A stretch of 64,000 bases of DNA, taken from Vibrio sp. SCSIO 43135. GTDB taxonomy: Bacteria; Pseudomonadota; Gammaproteobacteria; Enterobacterales; Vibrionaceae. Positions 57,001 to 64,000 of this stretch are shown here, in pieces. The stretch lies in contig NZ_CP071859.1 in NCBI RefSeq assembly GCF_023716665.1, positions 1,240,001 to 1,304,000 of the forward strand. Direction: 5' to 3'. Under the pieces are notes generated by a model. That model was not told the origin of the DNA. It did not search any database and was given only the letters and a program-made list of their open reading frames with translations. A program made the translations under genes and the position numbers. Position 1 is the first letter of the stretch. Each line of letters starts with the position of its first letter.

Positions 57001-57687
57001 TCAGATGCCCAGCTCGTCAAGCAAGTCGTTAGCGATGTCATTGTTGTCGCCCGCTGTCTTGTCGTCTTTTTTCTTCTTCATGTTGTTTTGTTGAGCTTCC
57101 AAGATTGAATCTGGGCTTTCATCTTCTGCCACTTCAAATTCTTCTAATTGAATGAACTCTGTTTTATCCATTGCCAGCTCAAGGTAGAAAATGTTGTTGT
57201 TTTCAGTAGAGAACGTCACTCGACGGGCTTGTGGGCGGTCAAGGTTAGTATCAACAGACAAAATAACTTGTTTGTTCAATGACAGCATTTTGGGTTGGTT
57301 TTGAGTAATGTTCGTTTGTAGCTCTTTACGGATTTTGTTTGTAAAGTCGCCGACCAACTGGTTCATCAATTCTCCCAGGACATCACCCACTTCATCAGAC
57401 GTGTGTAAGACCGCGAGTTCTTCTTCCGGCATGCCCATATTGCGCATGTAGTTGGTGTAGACCTCTAATGCTGCTTTAGCAGTAAAGTTGATTACAACCA
57501 AACCAGAGAAACCACCATCAAACAGTACAAAGCAACCAAAGTCTGGCTTCAAGCTGGTTTTGTTGATCTTTTGGACCATTGCCGAATAGCTAACTTGAGA
57601 GTCGGTGGCAGAAGTTAGGACACCAGAAACCGATTGGCAAAGTTTTAATAGAATATCTTCTGTAGTCACGATTTTATTTTTTTTCAT
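57001..57687 (-). CDS. DUF3334 protein, CheX/CheC-like
   Basis: A 228-residue soluble protein with LNDEVGDVLGELMNQLVGDFTNKIRKEL-type pattern (residues about 90-120), which resembles the CheX/CheC phosphatase helix (E-x-x-N), and a Lys-rich low-complexity stretch (NNMKKKKDDK) near the C-terminus. I recall the DUF3334 family from vibrios. The CheX resemblance is by eye only. Alone, ending in its own terminator; divergent from ydiJ. Confidence 0.8.
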   Translation of the reverse strand: MKKNKIVTTEDILLKLCQSVSGVLTSATDSQVSYSAMVQKINKTSLKPDFGCFVLFDGGFSGLVVINFTAKAALEVYTNYMRNMGMPEEELAVLHTSDEVGDVLGELMNQLVGDFTNKIRKELQTNITQNQPKMLSLNKQVILSVDTNLDRPQARRVTFSTENNNIFYLELAMDKTEFIQLEEFEVAEDESPDSILEAQQNNMKKKKDDKTAGDNNDIANDLLDELGI

Positions 57688-57899
57688 TGTTATTTCACTC
57701 TTGAATGCTGCCAGTCGTCGATATTGTGGGTGTTATCTGGCGTATATATGATGAAAAGAAAGCTCATGTTCCATTTTGTCATTGAGATTCTGTTTTGATC
57801 ACCTTTTTAAATGTTGTAAAGTGACGAAATTCAAAGAATATATTCAAATTACACTTTACCCATAGCTGATTGGATCAGCGATTTAGGGGCAGGAAGCAT

Positions 57900-60800
57900 A
57901 TGTTACCAAGACTTCAATCTCAATCTGATGTCGATCCTATCGTACTCAAATTCCTCAAAGAACTAGCCGAGCGCGGTTTTACAGGCGATATCGAATCTCA
58001 ATATTCAAGCCGATTAGCGGTTGCGACGGACAACAGTGTCTATCAGCAACTCCCCCAAGCTGTCGTACATCCGAGAACCACTCAAGATGTTTCTCTCATA
58101 GGTAAGATTAGCTCAAAACCGGAATTCGAGCGGGTGACATTTTCTCCTCGAGGCGGTGGTACAGGCACTAATGGCCAGTCACTGACAAAAGGCGTTGTGG
58201 TTGACTTATCTCGACACATGAACAAGGTGCTCGAGATCAACGAGAAAGAAGGTTGGGTGCGAGTCCAAACGGGCGTAGTAAAAGACCAACTTAACGATGC
58301 TGTAAGACCTTATGGCTACTTCTTCTCCCCAGATCTTTCTACCAGTAACCGCGCGACACTTGGTGGTATGATCAATACCGATGCTTCTGGGCAAGGTTCT
58401 CTGAAGTATGGCAAGACTTCCGACCACGTACTTTCCTTAGAAGCCGTTTTTGCTGATGGTTCGGTCCTCGAGTCAGACTTATCTCGAGGTTTACCTGAAG
58501 AGGGAGAGTTTTCTGCAAAAGCGTTAGAAGTCACCGAGCAGGTGTGCCGAATTAAGCGGAAACAAATCGTAGATAAGTTCCCACCGTTGAACCGTTTTCT
58601 CACCGGTTACGATTTAAAGAATGCGCTTGATGAAACGACAGATACCTTTGACCTAACGCGCGTACTATGTGGTGCGGAAGGCTCACTAGCATTCATCACT
58701 GAAGCCAAGTTAAACCTTACTCCTATTCCTAAAGCTCGTACTTTAGTTAACGTTAAGTACAACAGCTTTGACGCTGCACTTCGTAATGCGCCATTCATGG
58801 TTGAAGCGAAGGCGCTATCGGTAGAAACCATTGACTCGAAAGTGCTGAACCTAGCAAAACAAGACATTGTTTGGCACACAGTAAGCGATTTGCTTACTGA
58901 TGTACCAAATCAAGAGCTGCTTGGAATCAATATGGTTGAGTATGCGGGGCAAGATGAGGCAGAGGTCGCTGAGCAAGTGGCCGCATTAACCGCCAAGCTT
59001 GAAGAAATGGTCAAGGCCAATCAATCCGGCATCATCGGCTATCAGGTATGTAGCGACCTTGCGAGTATTGGCCGTATTTACAATATGCGTAAAAAAGCGG
59101 TTGGATTGTTAGGCGCGGCAAAAGGGCGCGCGAAACCTGTGGCGTTTGCTGAAGACACTTGTGTGCCACCAGAGAACTTAGCGGACTTCATTGCTGAATT
59201 TAGAGAACTGCTAGATGGAAAGAAGCTCAATTATGGCATGTTTGGACACGTGGACGCTGGGGTGCTTCATGTTCGTCCTGCGCTGGACCTATGCGATCCG
59301 CAGCAAGAAGCCTTGATGCATGAAGTATCAGATGAAGTGGTCAAATTGGTCGCCAAGTATGGTGGATTAATGTGGGGTGAGCATGGTAAAGGTTTCCGCT
59401 CAGAGTATGGACCTGAGTTTTTTGGCGAGGAGCTGTTTACCGAGTTGAGAAGGGTGAAAGCCGCGTTCGACCCGCATAACAAGATGAATCCAGGTAAGAT
59501 TTGTACTCCGCTGGATAGTGATGCTCAACTGGTCAAAGTAACCGACACTAAGCGTGGTTACTATGATAGACAGATTGATGTTGAAGTGCGCGACAGCTTT
59601 AAACAAGCGATGGAGTGTAACGGTAACGGTTTGTGTTTTAACTATGATACATCGTCGCCTATGTGTCCTTCTATGAAGGTGACGGCAGATCGTAGGCATT
59701 CTCCAAAAGGGCGAGCTGGCATAGTAAGAGAGTGGTTAAGGCAGTTAACCGACCAAGGCGTCGACATTCTCGACCTAGAAAAGCAGACACTCGATAACTC
59801 CTCATCAATAAAAACGATGGTGGAGCGAGTACGCAACAGCCTTAACAAGAGGCATGAGTATGACTTCTCTCATGAGGTCTACGAGGCGATGAATGGCTGT
59901 TTGGCATGTAAAGCCTGTGCGAGTCAATGTCCGATCAAGGTCGATGTCCCGAGTTTCCGTTCTCGCTTCTTAAACATCTATTATTCACGTTATCAAAGAC
60001 CGGCTAAGGACTACCTCGTTGCGAACATTGAGACAATGTTGCCATTGATGGCCAAAGCACCTAAAGCGGTGAATATGGTGGTGAAACAACCTTGGGCTCA
60101 ACGTCTGACAGAAAAAACCGTCGGTTATGTCGATACGCCACTGATGTCTGTACCAACCCTGACTAATCGTCTTACCGGCCTTAAACAGTTTGATCTTCAA
60201 GCGCTGGCGGGAATGTCTCAAGCGGATAGAGCCAATCACGTATTAATAGTGCAAGACCCGTTTACCAGCTTCTATGATGCAGAAGTGGTTGAAGATTTTG
60301 CACATTTAGTCTCTAAGCTTGGAAAAACGCCAGTACTACTGCCGTTTAAGCCAAATGGTAAAGCGCAACATGTTAAAGGTTTCTTAAAAAGGTTCGCAAG
60401 CAATGCGGCTAGTACTGCGGCCTTTTTGAGTAAAGTGGCTGATCTTGAAATTCCTCTAGTCGGTGTCGATCCTGCATTGGTGCTGTGCTATCGCGATGAA
60501 TATGCGGAAACACTAGGTGAAAAGCGTGGTGATTTTAATGTCCATACGGTGCACGAATGGCTAATGCCAAGGCTTACGGAGTTTGAAGGCAAAGCCGATC
60601 AGAAGGAGTCACCTTGGTATCTATTCGCCCACTGTACTGAAAAGACCAAGATGCCAAACGCAGAGAAGGAGTGGGGCACTATTTTTTCTCACTTTGGCGC
60701 GAGTTTAAATACAGTACCTGTAGGCTGTTGTGGTATGGCGGGGACGTTTGGTCATGAAGTCGACAAGCTAGATATGTCGAAAGATATTTATGGCTTGAGC

Positions 60801-60932
60801 TGGAAACCAAGCTTGGAGTCGATCCCGAAAGATCGAGCGCTTGTCACTGGCTACTCATGTCGTAGTCAAGTGAAGCGATTTGATGGCGTGAAAACTCGCC
60901 ACCCTCTACAAGCTTTGCTTGAAATCTTATAG
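57900..60932 (+). CDS. ydiJ: D-2-hydroxyglutarate dehydrogenase-type flavo/Fe-S protein YdiJ
   Basis: A 1010-residue protein. FAD-binding domain (about 45-270; FSPRGGGTGTNGQSLTKG), FAD-linked oxidase C-terminal domain (to about 530; GEHGKGFRSE), an Fe-S module with CNGNGLCFNYDTSSPMCPSM and CLACKACASQCPIKVDVP (about 570-690), and a C-terminal CCG-like domain (VGCCGMAGTFGHE near 945). It matches E. coli YdiJ (1018), a D-2-hydroxyglutarate oxidising enzyme. ATG 57900 has AGGA five bases upstream; an upstream ATG at 57870 adds ten residues and is less likely. Divergent from the DUF3334 gene. Confidence 0.93.
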   Translation: MLPRLQSQSDVDPIVLKFLKELAERGFTGDIESQYSSRLAVATDNSVYQQLPQAVVHPRTTQDVSLIGKISSKPEFERVTFSPRGGGTGTNGQSLTKGVVVDLSRHMNKVLEINEKEGWVRVQTGVVKDQLNDAVRPYGYFFSPDLSTSNRATLGGMINTDASGQGSLKYGKTSDHVLSLEAVFADGSVLESDLSRGLPEEGEFSAKALEVTEQVCRIKRKQIVDKFPPLNRFLTGYDLKNALDETTDTFDLTRVLCGAEGSLAFITEAKLNLTPIPKARTLVNVKYNSFDAALRNAPFMVEAKALSVETIDSKVLNLAKQDIVWHTVSDLLTDVPNQELLGINMVEYAGQDEAEVAEQVAALTAKLEEMVKANQSGIIGYQVCSDLASIGRIYNMRKKAVGLLGAAKGRAKPVAFAEDTCVPPENLADFIAEFRELLDGKKLNYGMFGHVDAGVLHVRPALDLCDPQQEALMHEVSDEVVKLVAKYGGLMWGEHGKGFRSEYGPEFFGEELFTELRRVKAAFDPHNKMNPGKICTPLDSDAQLVKVTDTKRGYYDRQIDVEVRDSFKQAMECNGNGLCFNYDTSSPMCPSMKVTADRRHSPKGRAGIVREWLRQLTDQGVDILDLEKQTLDNSSSIKTMVERVRNSLNKRHEYDFSHEVYEAMNGCLACKACASQCPIKVDVPSFRSRFLNIYYSRYQRPAKDYLVANIETMLPLMAKAPKAVNMVVKQPWAQRLTEKTVGYVDTPLMSVPTLTNRLTGLKQFDLQALAGMSQADRANHVLIVQDPFTSFYDAEVVEDFAHLVSKLGKTPVLLPFKPNGKAQHVKGFLKRFASNAASTAAFLSKVADLEIPLVGVDPALVLCYRDEYAETLGEKRGDFNVHTVHEWLMPRLTEFEGKADQKESPWYLFAHCTEKTKMPNAEKEWGTIFSHFGASLNTVPVGCCGMAGTFGHEVDKLDMSKDIYGLSWKPSLESIPKDRALVTGYSCRSQVKRFDGVKTRHPLQALLEIL

Positions 60933-60984
60933 ACTTAGATATGTTGATGGCTCGAAGTCACGAGTACCAATAATAAGTTGCATG

Positions 60985-61011
60985 GTAACCCGGTCTTTCA
61001 AACCGGGTTAC
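60985..61011 (+). terminator. Terminator-like hairpin after ydiJ
   Basis: GTAACCCGGT CTTTCAA ACCGGGTTAC: a perfect 10-bp stem, no long T-run. Confidence 0.6.
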
Positions 61012-61041
61012 TTGTAATCACGCTGATGGAAACTGTTGCTT

Positions 61042-61503
61042 ATGGAAAAGCTGGAACTAAAAGTCCCACCTGTTTTGCTGTTCTTCATTTTTGCAGGCTT
61101 GATGTACCTACTGAATCAACATGTTCATCATTCGCTCTTCAATCTGCCATATCCGATATTTGTTTTATCTATTTCTATAGTGGTTGCAACTGTGATCGGC
61201 TTGTTAGGTGTGTATGAGTTTCGAAAAGCGAAAACGACCGTCAACCCAGTGAAGCCAGAAACAGCGTCGGCTGTGGTGGACAGTGGCATCTTTTCTATTA
61301 CTCGTAATCCGATGTACCTAGGTATGTTCCTTGTGTTGCTTGGAATTGGTTATTGGCAGCAAAACATCTTGTGTTTGTTGTTTAGTTTTGGCTTTGTGAT
61401 TTACATGAATCGCTTTCAAATCGAACCAGAGGAAAGAGCGTTAGAGAAGCTTTTTGGCGCAGAATATGTTGACTATAAACAGAGGGTTAGGCGTTGGATC
61501 TAG
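61042..61503 (+). CDS. Membrane isoprenylcysteine methyltransferase-like protein
   Basis: A 153-residue protein with four hydrophobic segments (about 10-28, 36-56, 90-108, 110-125). The C-terminal motif SITRNPMYLGMFLVLLG and the RFQIEPEERALEKLFGAEYVDYKQRVRRWI block are typical of the ICMT/PEMT-like methyltransferases. The acceptor is unknown; many such proteins sit next to unrelated genes. ATG 61042 is preferred over a TTG six bases before. Confidence 0.85.
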   Translation: MEKLELKVPPVLLFFIFAGLMYLLNQHVHHSLFNLPYPIFVLSISIVVATVIGLLGVYEFRKAKTTVNPVKPETASAVVDSGIFSITRNPMYLGMFLVLLGIGYWQQNILCLLFSFGFVIYMNRFQIEPEERALEKLFGAEYVDYKQRVRRWI

Positions 61504-61640
61504 CAATCGATAGCTGAATTCTTGACACTAAGTTATGCGTCGCATTTTTGACGCTTATAGCTCTGAACCTTTTCATTACGCTTATCACTATAAATTATCA
61601 TACGTTCTGAACAAATATATAAATATAAGGAATGTACGAT

Positions 61641-63263
61641 ATGAAAGCCCTTCGGCTAGGTTTGCTAGCAGCGAGCGTTGTGACGTTCGCATCACCGCTA
61701 TCCGCTTCTCCTGAAGCTCGAATTATTGATGGGACAACCGCCAACCAGAGCGATTGGCCTTATATGGTTGCGCTAGTGACCAAAGGTAGCAACGCATATG
61801 ATGGACAGTTCTGTGGCGGAAGCTTAATTGACGAGCGGTATGTACTCACTGCCGCCCATTGTGTGGACTCATTTACGATAAATGATCTCGATGTTGTCGT
61901 TGGAATTCATGACTTGACGGAAGAAGACAGCCAAGGAGTAAGGCTTGCCGTCGACAAGATATATGTTCACGAGAACTACGATTCATACTACCTCTATAAT
62001 GACATCGCGGTGTTAGAGTTAGAACGTGATGTAGCCAGTAATGAAGCGACACCGGTGACGATTGCTACGAGTTCAACACGTACTACTACCGCTAATGGAA
62101 CCAATCTTACTGTCGCCGGGTGGGGAACGACCGCACCGACCGGCAACGCTGTTGTCCCTGAGCAGTTACAGCAGGTCGAAGTTCAGCTGATTGACCAGCA
62201 AACTTGTTTGAATACTTATGGAATAGGAATTTCAAGCAATGAAGATAGTGAAAATTTTTGTGCGGGTGTTGAGCAAGAAGGTTACGACTCATGCCGAGGA
62301 GATAGTGGTGGCCCGATCGTAGTTAGCGGAACGGGCGTGCAGTTAGGTATTGTTAGCTGGGGGGCTAATGAGTGTGGTGCTCAAGGTACCTATGGCGTAT
62401 ATACCAATATTAGCTATTACGCAGAATGGATAGACCAACATACATCTGGTTTTAGCTACCCTTCGAAGGAGACGACTACAGTACAATCGCTGGGAAGTCA
62501 CACCTATGATTTTGTTTATGCGAATAACTCTGACTCTGACGTCGACTTTTCAACGTCGGCATATAGTAACTTTCGAGGCACTGACTCAAATGCTTCGATC
62601 TTAAGTAATGGTTGTACTGATGTAGGAACGTTATCACCGGGCAACACATGTACGATTACCGTGTCTTATTCAAATGATACCTATGGTTCGAAAAGTTATT
62701 CTCTTTACCTGAACTATCAACACAATGGCTCTACCTATAGCACAGAGAGTTATTTAGACTTTGAAGCTGCAACCGCAGCTAGCTCGGCTTTAAGCAACGC
62801 GATACCGTGGACCAATACTGGGGTTTATAGCAACGAATATGAATGGCAAGTATCTTCTAACGGTATTCGCTCAGCAGAAATTGGTGACAGTCAAGAAACC
62901 TTTCTTTATATCGAAGGTATTCCTGCTGGTGATGTGTCTTTTGATATTGTCGTGTCGACAGAAATCTACGCAGATGAACTCGCTGTTCATATCAACGGTG
63001 AGTATATTGATTCAGTGTCGGGAGATGGCTCAGTACCTGTGACTCTTTCTCTTTACGGTGCATCCAATAGCTTGAAGTTCACCTACCAAAAGGACGGCTC
63101 TCTTGATTATGGTGAAGATGTTGTTTATATCAACAATATGCGAAATGGTTCAGCGAGTACGAGTTCTTCTAGCAGCAGCGGTGGAGGTGGTGGCTCTATG
63201 GGCTGGTGGAGTATGGTCGCAATCATGGCTCTGATTGTAAGGCGCCGACTAAGCATCGGTTAG
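61641..63263 (+). CDS. Secreted trypsin-like protease with GlyGly-CTERM sorting signal
   Basis: A 540-residue protein. A signal peptide (1-23) is followed by a short propeptide and a trypsin domain starting IIDGTTANQSDWPYMVALV; the catalytic triad is H73 (LTAAHCV), D121 (YNDIAVLEL) and S222 (CRGDSGGP). A C-terminal Ig-like/beta region (about 270-500) precedes a Ser-rich linker and Gly5-Ser-Met-Gly-Trp-Trp, a hydrophobic segment and RRR tail: the GlyGly-CTERM signal cleaved by rhombosortase in type II secretion hosts. Similar to Vibrio VesA/VesB-type proteases. Start: AAGGA nine bases before ATG 61641; the ATG at 61632 is too close. Confidence 0.93.
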   Translation: MKALRLGLLAASVVTFASPLSASPEARIIDGTTANQSDWPYMVALVTKGSNAYDGQFCGGSLIDERYVLTAAHCVDSFTINDLDVVVGIHDLTEEDSQGVRLAVDKIYVHENYDSYYLYNDIAVLELERDVASNEATPVTIATSSTRTTTANGTNLTVAGWGTTAPTGNAVVPEQLQQVEVQLIDQQTCLNTYGIGISSNEDSENFCAGVEQEGYDSCRGDSGGPIVVSGTGVQLGIVSWGANECGAQGTYGVYTNISYYAEWIDQHTSGFSYPSKETTTVQSLGSHTYDFVYANNSDSDVDFSTSAYSNFRGTDSNASILSNGCTDVGTLSPGNTCTITVSYSNDTYGSKSYSLYLNYQHNGSTYSTESYLDFEAATAASSALSNAIPWTNTGVYSNEYEWQVSSNGIRSAEIGDSQETFLYIEGIPAGDVSFDIVVSTEIYADELAVHINGEYIDSVSGDGSVPVTLSLYGASNSLKFTYQKDGSLDYGEDVVYINNMRNGSASTSSSSSSGGGGGSMGWWSMVAIMALIVRRRLSIG

Positions 63264-63269
63264 TGAAAC

Positions 63270-63302
63270 AAAAAGCCCCGCTGATTGAGCGGGGCTTTTT
63301 TT
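63270..63302. terminator. Bidirectional terminator between protease and DUF3581 genes
   Basis: AAAAAGCCCCGCT GATTG AGCGGGGCTTTTTTT: a GC-rich stem with T7. Confidence 0.92.
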
Positions 63303-63322
63303 AAATCTTTATATCCGGCCAG

Positions 63323-64000
63323 TTAAGCTGCTACTTTGGCGAGAAACAAGTCTTTGCGAGCGTTAAAGCGATTCACTAGGTCGTCGACAGATTCTTGGTC
63401 GTATGGCTTGAGGCCGCTTGCAACCATGCGCTTTACACCTTTACCGACAATTTCATCACCTTCTTTAAATGCAAAGTTAAGCGTTACTACGCCGCGCTTG
63501 CCTTCAACTTCGAAAGTTGCACCAGTAAAATCGACTTCTGGGTGAGTAAGGTCTAAACGGTCAAACTCAACTTCCATGCTTTCGTAGATAACTAATGGGC
63601 GCTGGCAGTTAATCATCATTTGTTGCTCTTCCATTAGAGGAACCATGATGTGTGGGAAGTTCATGCCGGAGAATTGAACGTAATTAGTCACTACGTGTTC
63701 AATAAACGCTGCATTGTGGCTAGTTTCCCCTTCGCGTGACATGTGAAGGTATTCTTTACCGTTTGCGTCTACTACCGAGCTTTCCTTTTCACATTTGTTT
63801 TCGATGCTCAGAGCAATGCCATCATTAACCATGCCAGAGAAATCGAAACGCATTTTTTGGCTGATGCCTTCTTTTTGCAGTAGTACGGCAAATAGTAGGT
63901 CGCCAGGGACACAAAAGCGCTTGTTGTCTTCATCGTGGATTGGGTTGTAATCACCAGCAACTTTCTTTGCAAAGTGGCTTGCTTGTTCACGAGTGAATTG
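63323..64000 (-). CDS. DUF3581 protein (hotdog-like), truncated by window end
   Basis: The frame is open to base 64000, so at least 225 residues are seen and the true start lies beyond the window; the ATG at 63853 is internal. The upstream part contains QASHFAKKVAGDYNPIHDED, similar to the AGDxNPIH motif of MaoC/hotdog-fold proteins, then FCVPGDLLFAVLLQKEGI. The rest matches the DUF3581 family of gammaproteobacteria as I recall it. Substrate binding by acyl-CoA-like ligands is inference. Convergent with the protease gene. Confidence 0.82.
   Translation of the reverse strand, partial: QFTREQASHFAKKVAGDYNPIHDEDNKRFCVPGDLLFAVLLQKEGISQKMRFDFSGMVNDGIALSIENKCEKESSVVDANGKEYLHMSREGETSHNAAFIEHVVTNYVQFSGMNFPHIMVPLMEEQQMMINCQRPLVIYESMEVEFDRLDLTHPEVDFTGATFEVEGKRGVVTLNFAFKEGDEIVGKGVKRMVASGLKPYDQESVDDLVNRFNARKDLFLAKVAA

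Noticed and set aside
1..64000. Prophage, defence island, CRISPR or tRNA genes
   Set aside because: No integrase, phage structural, restriction or Cas-like protein, no regular direct-repeat array and no tRNA-like cloverleaf noticed; gene content is core chromosomal.

Overview
The window is chromosomal DNA of a Vibrio or very close relative (Gammaproteobacteria, Vibrionaceae). This rests on protein content and gene order: asnS, a chemoreceptor and queD, then sdaC/sdaA; ycjX-ycjF-tyrR; an H-NOX/histidine-kinase pair; a rhombosortase-type (GlyGly-CTERM) secreted trypsin; and DUF2947, DUF2982, DUF3334 and DUF3581 proteins. The species cannot be named from the window. I see no rRNA, tRNA, CRISPR array, prophage or complete insertion sequence. 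Genes are densely packed, mostly short operons separated by clear intrinsic terminators.

Layout. 1-12 kb: cysteine-desulfurase-like enzyme (cut by the window start), DUF2797 protein, membrane diguanylate cyclase, sanA, malic enzyme maeA, a HrpB-like helicase, a small unknown protein, a MITE-like inverted-repeat element (9633-9929), a small outer-membrane barrel and aspC. 12-28 kb: GAF-GAF-GGDEF-EAL protein, HD-GYP protein, MocR-type regulator, asnS, a chemoreceptor with a CXXCH haem motif, queD, a TyrP-like transporter with a long C-rich leader, and a winged-helix/membrane/EAL protein. 27-37 kb: sdaA and sdaC, nudL, H-NOX and its kinase, pabB, class I fumarase. 37-44 kb: ycjX-ycjF-tyrR, a GNAT/HD/DUF2947 operon, a 58-codon protein and ribA. 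44-49.4 kb: Fur-box-preceded imelysin cluster (imelysin, di-haem DUF1111, second imelysin, DUF1513). 49.4-54.4 kb: cell-wall set ldtD-mepK-ycbL, DUF2982, a Lys/Ala-rich small regulator-like protein, and a sulA-like gene with a LexA box. 54.7-64 kb: zinc-ribbon small protein, Sel1/J-domain protein, DUF2786, DUF3334, ydiJ, a membrane methyltransferase, the GlyGly-CTERM trypsin and a DUF3581 protein (cut by the window end).

Themes. Cyclic-di-GMP turnover and sensing are over-represented: one GGDEF, one GGDEF-EAL, one HD-GYP, one wHTH-EAL, plus H-NOX/HnoK, which in other vibrios feeds into such pathways. Amino-acid handling recurs (aspC, sdaA/sdaC, tyrP-like, tyrR, MocR). Iron appears in the imelysin cluster.

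Most interesting for follow-up: the structured MITE-like element; a 55-codon leader ORF ending in Phe/Tyr codons inside a C-rich, G-poor leader ahead of the TyrP-like transporter; the membrane-tethered winged-helix/EAL protein; the haem-motif chemoreceptor; and a cluster of ACTGTATACAG-type palindromes upstream of sulA. Nothing here is convincingly a wholly new multi-gene system.
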